A stretch of 64,000 nt of DNA from Blattamonas nauphoetae (lineage: Eukaryota; Preaxostyla; Oxymonadida): positions 124,001 through 188,000 of the forward strand of contig JARBJD010000013.1 of the NCBI GenBank assembly GCA_033064195.1, in the 5' to 3' direction. Below the pieces are notes generated by a model, which saw only the letters and a list, made by a program, of their open reading frames with translations, was not told the DNA's origin and did not search any database. Shown here in pieces: positions 19,110 through 31,315 of the stretch (position 1 is the first letter of the stretch; each line of letters opens with the position of its first letter). The position numbers were made by a program, and so were the translations under genes.

Positions 19110-21900
19110 TTAATTCGCGTCCAGTTCCCACATTTGTTGTTGTCTGTTGGTGGCTTGAGGTTCTGGATCGTTGTGGAGAGAATGTCCTCCATTTTTGGTC
19201 GAGTTGGAGTCAGAGGCGGAAGACATCGACGAGCACTTCAAATACAGATTGTTTCCAGGTGCTCCAACATTCTTTTCTGATCCTGTTCCAAATGTCACTG
19301 CAACGAATGTCACTTTGCCAGCGGCTGTCGAGTCAGTCACATCCACAAACAGCGGGCCTCCCTTCTCCGATTCACACTTCGAGAAATGCACAGTGTTCAG
19401 GTTCAGAGAATTCGATGATGACAGAGACTCAGAAACAGCACCAGTCGCTGCAAGTGAGATCAACGCTGTTGATCGCTCTAGAGAGAGTCCATCGAAGAGG
19501 AGCGACGAGAGAGTCAGAGTGTGCCCAGAAATTGAGATTGTTGCAGCTGACGAGACTGAGATCTTTGTCGTCGACGATGGACTCGACACTGTGATTTCGT
19601 TTGTCGAGAACGAGGGTGGCTCATTCAGAGAAAAGGAGTCGACAACTGAGATTGTGTGAAGACCAACACCAGCCAGATGGGTCGAGGACACATCAACCTC
19701 CTTGCGTCTCCATTGCGACAGTCCACATCCAGCCAGATCTCTTCCAGATGATCCCATCTCAACTGTGGTCGCTTCGTACTTCGTGATGTAGAGAAGGAGA
19801 CTCATTGAACGGTATTTGGACTCAGCTGGCTCGTTCAGGTCTGTCCCCCAAAGATTCGAGATGTCAACCAGATTCGACAGTGGAGGAGTGATCGACCACG
19901 ACGATGGGACGAGAAGAGATGGAAAAAGTGAATCCTTCCTCAAACACCCATTTGCCAAGCCCAGTCGAAGAGCAGGCACAGTTTGAGAACGACGCCGAGA
20001 TGATCACACCTGTCGAAAGGACAGATGAGCTCCAGCTGATCCACACGACACAAACACTGCTCCACCAGAACCATCCGACGAGCACGTCTTGAACGCAGCG
20101 TCGGCGATGGAGAGGGAGTTGGTGGAGAGAGAGGCGGAGATGCAGCTTCCATCGGCGGACGACGAGATCTTGGTGAACGAGCAGGATGTCACGCTGAGTG
20201 AACCTGAAGAGACGACCAACAGAGAGGTGGTGAGCTTCACAGTGGCTTCTGAACTGAACTCGATCTTGACAAGGTTCAGCTGTCCCGATGCAACAGAAAT
20301 CGATCCACCAGTCTTCACAGACACAGATCCTGTTGTCGCCTCCGCGTGTGTCCATGTCATCTCTTTCGAAATGGTCACAATTTGAGCAAGACTCGCTGTT
20401 GATCTGATTCGAAGTGTCTGCCCAGCTGCGATCCCACCAACTCCTCGCGTGAGTGTCTCGCATGGAACAGTTGACTCCCCACACCGCTCCTCGTCCAGTC
20501 CATTTTCAGAGTCGATCGTCAGTGCTCCATTCGAAGAATGATTGAAACGCACCAGAACAGAGCAGCGTGCTGTGTAGACCGTTGTGTTTTCGGCGAAGGC
20601 AGCTGACAGTCGCTGAGAGCGAGTGAAAGCGATTCCATCGGCTGGCGATGAGGGGAAGAGCGCTGTCGAGATCCGCAGTCGGTGAAGTTCGATGTCTGGA
20701 TGGATGAGCTCACCAAATGATTAACGCGAATTGTTCCACTATCACTTGACTCACACGATGTGAATGACGATTTCTCGATCGAGACGCTTTTCATGTCTCG
20801 TGACAGAATGACTGCTCCTTGGAACGCTTTGCAGTTCACCGCAATCACTTCTGGCAGCGTGACAGCATCAGTCGGAAAACCTGTTGTCTGATCAGAGACG
20901 AGACATCCCCACACATTAGAGACTGATCTCACTGATCTCACCGAAGATTGATCTTTCAAACGCAAATATCTTCTGATAGCTCACTTCATCTTCACAATTC
21001 TCAATAAAAATATATCATTTTCAACAATAGGCAGTGAAATGAATCGGAAAAAAGTGGTCTCTCATCATATACAGTTGAGGATTTTGACATTTATTCTTCG
21101 GCCCCACAACAAACCCTGAGGTCAATTGATCCCATGATTTGGCATTTTGATCTGACACTATCAGAAGTGTGATGTGACATCCCCCACCAGTACCACCAGC
21201 TGTGCAGTTGTCGAACGTGCAGTTCTCCAACGAGAAAGTGTACGCAGGTGTGTATTCAGGGGCAGTCGAGGGGTTGAATGTTTGATAGAATCCACCTCCG
21301 TTGTTCCCTGAGGAGCAATTCCGAAAGATGATGAGCAAAACTTGGGCTGTTGAGATTGAGCCAGACGAATCGAATCCACCTCCGTTGAGTCCACACGAAC
21401 AGTTCAAGAATAATGATGAAGACAAGATGTAGCTCATCTGAGTCGTGAATCGTAATGCGCCTGTATACATCCCTGCAGTGCATTCCACAAATTCGCAGTT
21501 CGACACAGCCGTAGTTGATATCATGTGAATATGTATTGCCCCAGTTGAACAATTTGATGTGCACAACGTGAAGTTGGTCTCGGTGACGGTCATCGACACT
21601 CCCAGTTCAGCATACACCGCTCCAGCAGCCGCATCAGCTGATGTCACATTGCAGTCATTGAACTTGCATTTGTGGACGAGGACAGACATCACAGTTTGTG
21701 AGGCGCATGACAGGCTGTTGACAGTGCTTCCAACAGACACTGACGACTCAAATGTCAGTGACCCTCCATTCACAACGAAGAGATGGGTGGCCAATGCTGA
21801 GTTGACAGAGAACTCGACTGATGAGATCGTCAGTGCAGCGACTCGCAGAAGTGCAATCGCCGATCCTTCGTCCATCAAAACCGTGTCCGACAGTGGAAAG
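19110..21900 (-). pseudogene. PbH1 right-handed beta-helix (pectin-lyase-like) surface protein fragment
   Basis: Minus-strand frames 21021-21878, 20519-20965, 20004-20552 and 19110-19979 read in sequence as one long protein type. It shows the repeated pattern of short beta strands ending in Phe-x-x-Cys and Gly-Gly-Gly turns: for example FRNCSSGNNGGGF, CTFDNCTAGGTGGG, CSFTKISSSADGSC and ACSSDGSGGAVFVSC-like turns. Such proteins are numerous in oxymonads and are thought to be secreted or cell-surface. The frame breaks could be mini-introns or decay. A foreign-looking 267-bp segment (20905-21171) interrupts the repeat pattern and recurs at 40709-40976. The gene is enclosed in the hAT ends. Confidence 0.65.
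20905..21171 (-). repeat. 267-bp segment repeated in inverse orientation at 40709-40976
   Basis: The two stretches match nearly base for base over about 267 bp, with similarity ending abruptly on both sides. In the minus reading it includes VSDQNAKSWDQLTSGFVVG, which does not resemble the surrounding beta-helix repeats, so it may be a small insertion of its own. Confidence 0.8.
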
Positions 21901-22224
21901 TTTCAGAGAAGTGTTGGAAAGGGAGATGAAATGAAATTCATGAGGTAGGAAGATGCAATAATGAACGGAATTCATGGAAATAAAAAAGAAGACAATCAAT
22001 TGTCATAGGAAGAAAAGGATGGATTCAAACGGGATCATTGGATGGTTCACAAGAATGTCCATGGTAGAAATGAGTATTCAGTGAATCGGCGAGTGAGAAA
22101 AATGAAACAGTTGAGAGCGATTTCGAAGCGCCTATTTAGGCGAAATGATCCCACCCAAAAAGTGGTCCCGTGAGGTCAAATGTACTCAGCTTTACCTAAA
22201 ATGGTCGGACCAATCAGAACCCTG

Positions 22225-22390
22225 ATGATGATGTTCTTCAAACTCAATACTTACCCACCTTTTTCACTTTTTCCATTTCACCATTCACTGTCACACTTGC
22301 TCACTTGATTTTAGCTTCAATCACCTTCATTTGGTCTAATAATGAGAAAGAGTCAATGAAAAATGAGCTATTGTGGTGTGATAACGAGCG
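22225..22390 (+). repeat. Right continuation of the 17753 repeat beyond the hAT insertion
   Basis: Matches 31139-31315 with scattered differences and small indels. Starts with the second copy of the ATGATGAT duplication. Confidence 0.7.
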
Positions 22391-22427
22391 ACAACGGTAG
22401 TAAAAATGGTGTCTGAAAACAGGAGAA

Positions 22428-22697
22428 GTGAAACGAGTGATTGAAGGGGTTGAAGTGATTTTCACAACAGCGAATCATGATCAAAAGTTGGTACGTGGAA
22501 AGACGAAAAACACAACAAATCTCCTCCAACCAATGGATGATTCTCCATTCAGAACACTAAAAACGCACTTTTATCGGTACTACGAAGAACCAGAAGCAAC
22601 AGATCGTTCTTCAATTCGACAAGCCATCGCTTCCGCACCCTTCTCGGAAGGTCCAAAAGAACCTCCGGTGGGTGAAAACGCGGATGAAAATGAGTGA
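22428..22697 (+). pseudogene. pogo-like DDE transposase remnant, third catalytic motif only
   Basis: The frame contains NLLQPMDDSPFRTLKTHFYR, aligning with LLQPCDRYIFSTFKKTL of the transposase at 16093-17673, and continues with a similar charged helix and a Pro/Glu-rich end. Only the carboxyl third remains. No ends found. Confidence 0.55.
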
Positions 22698-22699
22698 AG

Positions 22700-23650
22700 T
22701 GAGAAAAAGGGAGAAAAACTGGTGTAAAAAGGGAGATGTCAAAAAATGACGACTATGAAGGTGAGGTGGTCGGGAACCTAGGAAAAGCGTCGGATGGACG
22801 CGAATCTGAAGAAATCGAAAAATCTAACGCAAAAAACGAAAATTCGTGAAAAAAGTGGTGAACAATGATGTTGAACATATCCGCGTGGAGACCTCACAGT
22901 CAGCGCACGACACAATCGAAGCACTGATTGTGTCACTAAACACCGTTCCGACCGAAAGCAATTCGCCGTCGTTCATCCCTTTGGACGATAGCTTAAATCA
23001 GAGAGATGTGCGAGATGGTTAGTTTGTTCAATTTTGTTCAAAGATTACCAATCATTCGATTTTTTGTTTCTCTAAATAAGATGAAAAGTTGCCTTCTTTC
23101 CAGAGACACCGGGTGAAAAGAAGAGTATAACAAAAGTTAGTTTTGAAATCTTTTTCACGATATTTATCATGAACAGTATTCAATTCCATTAACAGTGAAA
23201 CGTTATCACCTCTCTATCAAAAGATCAATGTGACAATTTCGTAGAACCAGAACACAAAAAAGTAGTCAATCAAAACGATAAAGAAAAGAGAACACATTCA
23301 CTTGGAGAGTCTAGAAGCCTAAATGATATGAATTTTTATCCGAGAAAAATAATACAAACCAAAAACGTCGCGTGAACGTGAAAGCTGAGTTCACTGTTGT
23401 GGATGTCTAGAAAACTCATTAAAAAATTCATACTTTCTGAATCCGAAATTGTACACAAGATATTCGATTTGCCTGAAAGAAAAGAAAGTACATAGCGAGA
23501 AAAGTGATGCGTGGTCCATGCGTTTTTAACTTTCTATATAAGATGATCTGATGAAAATCAAAGAGAATACCGAAGGAAAATGACATACATATTTCCGATT
23601 CAATTTTTGCGGGCCAGTTAGCTGTCTAAGTATTTGTGGACACATCGAGC
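22700..23650. other. AT-rich stretch without recognisable genes
   Basis: No frame longer than about 60 codons looks like protein. Nothing repeated elsewhere in the window was noticed, apart from the block starting at 23655. Confidence 0.3.
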
Positions 23651-23654
23651 TTTA

Positions 23655-23991
23655 GCCTCAATGGTTTGATCCTTCCTTCTTATTCCGGACTGATCTTTAC
23701 TGTTTGATTTAGGTGTGTTGTGGTTTCTTTGTTCACATTTATTCTCTCTTCTTTTTTGACTCTTCATTCTCGTTCTCGATCATTCACTTTTTTCTTCTCC
23801 TCTCGTTCAGAGACACTACTTGGTTTTATGAACGGTGGTTTCTTTTCTGACTCTAATACAACGGGTTTGCTCTCTTCTTTTGTTTATTCTTTCATAAAAC
23901 TCTTTTGTGTACCAACGGTGATCGAACCAAACTCGACCTCGGATCTTGAGTACACCGTTGCTTCTTATCGCTGAAAAGAATGTGTCACAAC
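23655..23991 (+). repeat. Dispersed repeat block, left flank of the large hAT element
   Basis: 23655-23820 resembles 14218-14400. The remainder has the GTGTACCAAC and GAGTACACCG motifs of the ~130-base units found at 17753-18412. It continues after the hAT insertion at 30260. Confidence 0.5.
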
Positions 23992-24166
23992 CAGGGCTTT
24001 CCAAAATGGGGACAATGTTCGAGATGTGAATTGATAAATGCAGAAGTGAATTGTCGAATTGTGTGGAGCTTGTGAATGGGGCCGATATCTTATTTGATAT
24101 CTAGTCAAATGGATCGATTGAGGAAACAATCAGCTCTGATTCGGAGATTTCCAAGCGAAACAGGCA

Positions 24167-26521
24167 GTGAACACTCAGTTTTTTCGGATGGTGGAGGGTG
24201 AAGGGATTCTGTGTTCGATCTGCAGCACAACTTACAAAGATCACTTTACAACTCAGCAATCCTTCATAAATCATCCATCCTCCACACTCAGCACAAGTAA
24301 GTTATCAAAACACCTCTCTTCAAAGAGACATGAATCAGCCTCGAATTCAGATGTGACCACGAATGTACCAAACAAGCGGTCGCTCCCGCTTCCACAACTC
24401 TCTGAAATACTACTCCGAAATCTATTTCGTGCCGTGCATTGGATCGTCAAAAACAACCAGCCGATCCAACTCTATTCGTCACTAATTGAGCTTCTAGATC
24501 GAGCCTCGGATGTGCCATCGGAATCAGTTGGCACATATAGATCTCATCGATCGTTTCGGAAAGGCTTAGCAATTCTTTCAAAGACCTTCAGCTTCAGATC
24601 AAGCAAACTGAATTCAACATTTACAAAATATTGTCTTGTTCTCGACACTACCACAGATTTAATGGGTCAAACCCATCTCATAATTTTATGAACGTTCCTC
24701 GATTTGGATTTCATGCCTCAATCACAAATCCTCGCACTTCCTGCATTGGAAACCTCAACAGGAGAGGAAATGCAAATCTCGATTCAGAATGTTCTCTCCA
24801 AGCACAATCTTGACGTCTCACAATGCATTGGACTCTCAACCGACGGGGCCAGCTCGATGGTTGGTCTACAAAATGGATTACTGGGAAGACTTAAGAGGGT
24901 TGGGTTCTGTGGCTTGCACACACACTGTTTTGCACATCGTGTGCAAAAAATCCTCAACCGAGTCCAACAATTCACCCACAATTCTCAATTTAAGCGAGCG
25001 ATCAAAGAGCTCCAACGAGGAGCAGCGTGGCTAAGAAAGAGTGGGCACATGAGGAAACGATTGGAGGCACTGCAGCGAAACCAACATTCCCATCTCACAA
25101 CTATTCCGATTGTCCATCGAATCCGGTGGACGTCGGTGTATCGGTCGCTCACCCACGCTATCGCTGTCTTTTCTTCAATGAGAATCGTCCTCCAGACTTT
25201 TTCCTCCACACGCAAAAAGGATCTATCCTTGAAGTCGGCTTGGTCACCTTCTCTTCTGTCACAATTTATCATTCTCCAACGCATTTTAACACCTCTTCAC
25301 AATCTAACAGTTGCAGTGCAGTCGGAAAGGCTCACAGTTTTTACGCTTCAGCAGAAGCTCAATCAAACTATCCTGGAATTATCTGAGACTGGCTCACCAT
25401 CTCTTCTCCTAGAGTCAATTTCGAATCGAACGCTGTTTGATGCTTCTCTACAGGATCTGGAAATCGTGAGTAATGGATTGAGGATGGCAGTTGATTTAGA
25501 GGAAGAGTTGCGGGCCGAGACAAAACAAGGAGAGTGGAGGTTGTTGGTGGACTTGTTTAGTTGGACAGATGAAGACGAACTATTGATGTCGAGGAGCGCA
25601 TTCGAACAGCTATCGTATCTCCTCTCCGGACATTTTCCCACTATTCAAACAATTTCTCTCGATGCTGAATTTGATAGTTATGTTCTCGTCTGTCATGAGA
25701 ATCCAAGTCTTTCTCTCGAAAGAGGCCTCCAGAGGGCACTTCACTTCTCAAGGATGAACAACGTTGGTTCGTTTCCACGCATCACCCTTTTTTCTCACCT
25801 TTGTTTCATCCTTTCGCCAACTTCAGTTGCTGCTGAGAGAGGGTTCAGTCGGAAGAACCGCATCAAGACTTCATTCCGAATGTCCCTCTCTAACAAAACC
25901 TTGGAGGCCCTCTTCCTTCACTCTACAAATGGGCCAGAGACTCCCTCAGACGATCAGCTCACTTCACTTATTTCAAAGTTCAGACAGAAACATCCACTAA
26001 CTCGATATTCACCGATTCGTCGCGGTGTGAAGCGCTGTGGGTCTCCAGAAATCTCAGTTGCGGAAAAGGTGATGAAGACAGGGATTGGATTTGAGACCCA
26101 GATTGACAGGCTCTCAGTTGAAATGGATCGATGCGTTGAATGGGAAAGAGAAAGTGAAGCTACTGTGGTCTGGAGCAGTTTGACCAATGAACAGACTCAT
26201 TCTTCAATGCTGGTGCTCCCGTGTTCAAACGACCCAAACAGATCCATGACAGTTACATTAGATGCTCCGCTTCACAATCACACCAACTTTGAACAGGTGA
26301 ATTCATTCCCTCCTCGTTTTGACCCGGTTTTCCAACATTTCTCAGGCCGTTGGAATCGAGAAGTGGAAAAGCAAGGTACTCCATCGTTGTCTACACAGAT
26401 TCTGAAAGCATTTTCGGCACAGGAGGACGATTTCGGGACAGAACAGCAGGATTCTTCCGATATGAATGATGAAGTGATGGAGATTTCGATGTTGTACCTT
26501 CCGTCAATGCGATTTTCTTGA
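24167..26521 (+). pseudogene. hAT transposase with BED-like zinc finger
   Basis: The amino part (24167-24691) begins with a BED-type zinc finger: CSICSTTYKDH, then about 20 residues, then KHLSSKRHE. The catalytic part (24704-26521, 605 codons) has LSTDGASSMVG, the second conserved hAT Asp region, then HCFAHRVQKIL, a long helical insertion domain, and the carboxyl dimerisation block (TSVAAERGFSRKNRIKTSFR, about residues 372-392). The two parts are in the same frame but separated by one TGA at about 24689. I see no GT...AG segment that would explain it, so this copy may be recently inactivated. About 160 residues follow the dimerisation block, unusual for hAT. Confidence 0.8.
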
Positions 26522-29500
26522 AACAGAATGCCTCTTCAACATCAATATGCGACAGTCGATGGAGGCCACAAATTGAAAGACGCTGCACACTCTGGACAGC
26601 TCTCCGCACGTCCCTCTGTCGCTTCGGTCGCTGCATCAGAACCACAACGGGAATGGTCGGAATGCGGCTGGGCAGATGCAGCAGCTTTCGATGTTTGATG
26701 AGTTCGCTCGTTTCATTCGCTCGGAAGCCATCCACGCACTTCCTCGGATTGTCACCCGTCTTGGAATGGCCGAACTCCTTCCGACCTCAAAACGAGTCCG
26801 CCCGGAATCAGGTCAGACTCCACTCACAACAATTCTGAAGGAGACCGAAAAGTGGAGAAGGACGAAATGCATCGTTCCTGAGCGTTGGTTTGCTGATGAT
26901 CTGCTCGGATCAAACGATGCCTCTCTCCACTCGACCTCGCTCAAGCGAAAGTTCTCCTCACTGTCCCTCTCGCCAACAGGACGACGAAATTGAAGTTCGG
27001 AGTGAGTTTGGATGTGATGTTTGAGCAGCCATCGTCGAAAGGTGACGCCATCTCACTCCATCCCCTTCCTCCGACTCAGCCGAAGCTCTTGATCTCTCCA
27101 CTCAGCGTCCTTCCTTTCACAAACACAGCCTTCCCGCCTCCTCCTCTCTCCGTCTTCCTCCTCTCGATTGTCAGCTCTCTCCACAAACACGCTGCAAAGG
27201 CTGTCAATCTCAACTCGAACAATCTTCGAGTCCGAACTCCCACCAATCCATCGACACCAGTGTCTCCTGAACAGGAGGTTGAGCTCGACATGTTCATCCC
27301 GTCGTCACACACACTCGTCACAGGACTGTCGACACCTCGCACTCTCTCTCTTCATCTCGCCATCCCAAATCAAGTCTCGAATCATCACAAAACGACGCCA
27401 GATCTGCTCACGCCGCAACACAAACACCAGTTTCTCCTTCCAACACCGCCGATTCTCTCAACCAACACTTCGGCACAACACACTCATTCATTTGTCACCC
27501 TCGCCACACTCTTCTCCCTCCAAATCGTATCAAACTGGAGCACCATCCAACAGAAAGCTGAAAAGAAGAACAACACGCAACCAGTTCTGTTCAGACCATT
27601 CCACCCCCTCCCGAGCTCCCCAGCCTGTCAGAACGAAGGGCGACGTTGCCAGCAGCCAACACACAGCCAGCCATCACCAATCCAATCGAACCTGACACAA
27701 CACCAGACTTGTCACAACCAGAATCGTTCGCAGAACCAGAATTCTCCCTTCCGCCTTACATCACAGAACCAGTGGCAATGAACACAATCACCTTCATCGT
27801 AGACATTCTGCTGGAATCGTTCTTCAGCGATGAAGTGTTTATGAAGAGCAAAGAGACATGACTCTGGCACACTCTTCTCAAACACATCAAACACATTCGA
27901 CTGCTGCACCGAAAAGTGGAAAAAGCGAGGAAAGTCGTCCACATGGACCAGATCGGGCAGGAGACTGTGTCTGCTCTGGAAAGGATGATTTCGGAGGAAG
28001 AGAAGGTGTGTGTGAAGCTCTTCGGATCGATCCAGAGACTCCAAACGAGGACGAAGTATTTGGAGACACACAACCACTTCGTCCTCCTCGACAATCTGCT
28101 CTCCCTCATCACGCTCCTCTCCAACACACAAGCAATCATGGACGACGCCCCTTCCAGACCATTCATCCCCTCCCCCAACCTCCACTTCACACACCTCATC
28201 ACATCCTCCCTCCACGACGAGGCCAACTCCGAACAGCAGCTTTCCCACTCCCTTTCGACTGACTCGTCCAACCCGAAACACGCAGTCTTCACTGAACTCT
28301 TCAGCGACTTGTCTCGGATCTCTCATCTGCCGATGGTCGTCCCCTTATCCTCGTCGGCGACCCAACCGTCGCAGGAGTCGATTGAGTATGCCTCTCTCTT
28401 CTCGCCAACCACAGATGAGATGGGCGACTCCGACTCACCTCTCGTCAACACATCGCCAACATCGGACCAGAATCATTCGTTCTGCTCCGATCTGATTTCT
28501 GTCCTCTCGCCTCTCTCCTTCACTTTCTGTCTCCAACGATCCGAATTCCCCACGCGACACTGATTCTCCAACCACACCGACATACCTCGCCAATGAGACG
28601 TGAACAGAAGAAGCTGTTCACGCCATCGCCTCCGTCGGCTGAACGAATTGCTCAGCCTGTGACACCATCTCGACAGCAGATCCAGCTCTCCCCCACAACA
28701 TGATCAGATCAGTTTCATTCCTCCCTCCGGCCCTCTCTCACAGCCATTCCAGGCTGAACAGGACGTCCTGATGAGCTCTGATCAAAGACGTACCTCAACA
28801 AGGCTTCTGTCACATCAGCCGATTCTGATACTTCCCAGTTTCCGATTCAGACAACGCCTGCCCCCGTCCGAATCTCTCCAACACATTCTCGCCCGCCAAC
28901 TCCTCCAATTTCGGCCAAGTCGCCACTCCCGCAACCAACCACTTCGTCCACACATTGTCCAAGCGAACTCACTGCATCTCCTCTCTCGTCCGCCTTCCTG
29001 TCTCAACTCACCAGCGGCGAAACACCAGCGCCTGTCTCGGAAACAGACGATTTCTTCAACACTCCGCAGGCCTCTCTCGTCAAATGACAGTCAGGATTCA
29101 CCAAAACAAAAACAGAAGGATGAAAAGGAAGAAGTGTCGGAAGAGTCGTTGGGTGTCGCTCGTCAGCTGGTGTAAGAGACAATTCCACCACTCCCACCGC
29201 CAGCTCCGTCGTTGATGAGACCGAAGGAGGAAGAAGAGAAGGAACCAAGGACCGAGATGCTGATTGATCAATCAGAAACGAATGAGAGTGATGTGCAGAA
29301 GAAGGAAAAATATCGATCGTCACACATCAACCTGTCCTTCTTCCAGCGATCAAATCTGAATAGAACTCTCTCACTCGCCTCAGAATCTCAAGACGACTCC
29401 GGTACCATCGACGACAGCCCCGAATCAGCCCCAAAGTCCAACACTTTCGCTCCAAAACCAGACCCACAACTCGACCCACATCCTCACTCCCGAAGAGATC

Positions 29501-29892
29501 TCATCTCTTCCGACGCCGAGCTCTTTTCTTCGTCCGACGATGCCCACCCGCCGATCCCTCGCTCGTCTCTGACAGATTCGAATGCTGACGAATACACACC
29601 ACCGACGTCGCAGTCGATGGTTGGGCTAAAAAAGAAGAAGCCGCGCAAGTCAGCCAGATTCTCCGCAGACCGATCGACAAAGTTGAAGCGGATTGAAAGA
29701 CAGTGTCTTCAAACCATCAACGCCTCAGTCAGGCGGAAAGAAGAAGAAGATGGTGATGAAGCACCCACTCACACCACAGCTCGGAGGACGGCAACTGGCG
29801 ACGTCGCTGACATGACTGAATGTGACGGCGTCGCTCATCCAGCCACTCGACCGTTGTCACCTCAGCCATCTGTCTCCTTGTGCTCGAGGTAA
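26522..29892 (+). CDS. Second coding region inside the hAT element, unrecognised, Ser/Pro/Thr-rich
   Basis: Four plus-strand blocks read as protein: 26640-26993 (FDEFARFIRSEAIHALPRIV and a charged tail), 26990-27781 (Pro/Thr-rich), 27775-28563 (helical, with VSALERMISEEEKVCVKLFG and leucine-rich helices) and 29212-29892 (acidic and Ser-rich). Codon use is GC-richer than the flanks and like the host genes at 46.6 and 58.3 kb. Changes of frame separate the blocks, and one in-frame TGA lies near 27859. It may be a captured host gene or a second hAT gene of unknown role. No known domain seen. Confidence 0.4.
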
Positions 29893-30259
29893 ACACCACT
29901 CTCGCTAATCATCACAACTACACTACACCCCTCCCTCATCAGCACTCGATCCATGCAAGGTCACCTTCTCTTCTAGATCTCCCTCCACTTTCTCGTCTCC
30001 CGCACTGGAATCGTCCAGATTGTGGTCGTTTGCCCATCAGACTATCTCCTCTACACGCCTTGCCTGAGACATCGCTCGTTCAGCCATTCAATAACGTCTC
30101 CGCATACGCGCAGTAAATCCCTTTATTTTTCTATCGCTGTAGTGATTTAGTAAATCAATATGTGGTTCTAATTTAAGATTTCGGTACAGAGTTTTTTAAA
30201 GGGTGATGTGATCTGATTCTACAAAATTATGGGCACTTTTGGAAAGCCCTGGTCACAAC

Positions 30260-30486
30260 CGACAAATCACTAGTATGTTATTCTTTTTTGTTCATCTCCT
30301 TTTAAAACACTTTCATGTACTCGATCTGCGTGATCGTCCATCGTTGGTACACAAGTGTGTTTTATCGTCTCAAAGTATGTTGAATCGAGGAATTAAACCA
30401 GGTTTGCTCTCTTTTTGTATGAATTAGTTTATAAGACACAGTCATGTACCGGAATTCTCACTTCACTGTTGTCATTCACTTTTTTG
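30260..30486 (+). repeat. Repeat block continuing after the hAT insertion
   Basis: Continues the sequence interrupted at 23991. Contains further degenerate TGGTACAC and TTTATCG motifs of the ~130-base units. No coding. Confidence 0.45.
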
Positions 30487-31315
30487 GTACACCACTTCAC
30501 TTTATCCTCTCATTTTCACTTCATTGTCAGTTTTTTCTCATTGTCTCTCACTTTTTTCAAACATTACAATTTAAAATGACGTGAACAGAATTTTGATCCT
30601 CATCTTTGTTCGAGAAACTTCGTGATTCATCAAAAAAATTGTATGCGTTGGTACACCACTTTGTTTTACTTTGATTCAACTTTCATTTCGCTTTTTACAC
30701 TTCACTACTCTTCGATTGGTCCTCTTCATTTTTTCTAAAACACACTGGTGTACCAACAAAACGCAATCTAAAGTGATCATCCAGATCAGGTACACCGCTT
30801 CACCTTATCGTATAGTTTTCACTTCACTCGCTTTTTATTTTTCTGGTTTTCTGAAATTTTGATGAAAGCGTTCATAGGGTGAAGTGGTGTACCTACGAAA
30901 TGCTAAAACAATGATCGTTCAGATCTGGTATGTCACTTCACCTTATCGTTTCTAACTTTGTTTCACTTCACACTTTTACTCCAATTCGAAACTTTTTTGT
31001 CACACCCGTGTATGGAGTGAAGAGGTGTACCAACGAGACTCAATCTGAAATGATCGGTGAGATCTGGAACATGAATGTGTTTTATCGTTTAGTTTTCACT
31101 TCATGTGCTTTTGATCACTCTTTTTTGCTGAAATTTGGATGATGATGTTCTTCAAACTCAATACTTACCCACACTTTTCACTTTTTCCATTTCACCATTC
31201 ACTATCACACTTCATCACTTCATTGTACCTTGTTTCACTCTCTTTTGAGCTAAATAGGTGAAAAAAAGGATGAAAAATGAGCTATTGTGATGTGCAGAAG
31301 AGGAACAAACGGTAA
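30487..31315 (+). repeat. 660-bp repeat copy 2, with the empty hAT site, and its diverged continuation
   Basis: 30487-31146 looks identical to 17753-18412. 31139-31315 continues without interruption where copy 1 has the 3.8-kb hAT insertion, and matches 22225-22390 less closely. The single ATGATGAT at 31139-31146 is the pre-insertion target. Confidence 0.85.

Larger units (their letters stand above)
18413..22224. mobile_element. Non-autonomous hAT element carrying a PbH1 host gene fragment
   Basis: The left end starts CAGGGTTCTGATT (18413) and the right end is its inverse, AATCAGAACCCTG (22212-22224). It is bounded by the 8-bp target duplication ATGATGAT at 18405-18412 and 22225-22232. The related repeat at 31139-31146 keeps a single ATGATGAT, which is the empty site. 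Eight-base duplication and CAGGG ends are classic for hAT. No transposase is encoded inside; almost the whole interior reads as a right-handed beta-helix protein gene on the minus strand. Confidence 0.88.
23992..30251 (+). mobile_element. hAT transposon, 6.26 kb, with 8-bp target duplication
   Basis: The ends are 15-bp perfect inverted repeats, CAGGGCTTTCCAAAA at 23992-24006 and its inverse at 30237-30251. The flanks carry the exact 8-bp duplication GTCACAAC at 23984-23991 and 30252-30259. Inside lie a transposase (24167-26521) and a long downstream Ser/Pro-rich coding region (26522-29892). The element sits in the same repeat family as the small hAT at 18413. The length is unusual for a hAT, because more than half is not transposase. 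Confidence 0.92.

Noticed and set aside
14669-27861. Non-canonical genetic code with stop codons read as Gln, as reported for Streblomastix
   Set aside because: In-frame interruptions involve TAA, TAG and TGA, and the clear long genes end in all three. Mini-introns and ordinary decay explain the breaks better.
17937-31142. Pairs of identical small proteins at 17937/30671 and 18196/30930
   Set aside because: They come from the duplicated 660-bp repeat, are rich in Phe/Thr from its T-rich tracts, and carry no coding signal.
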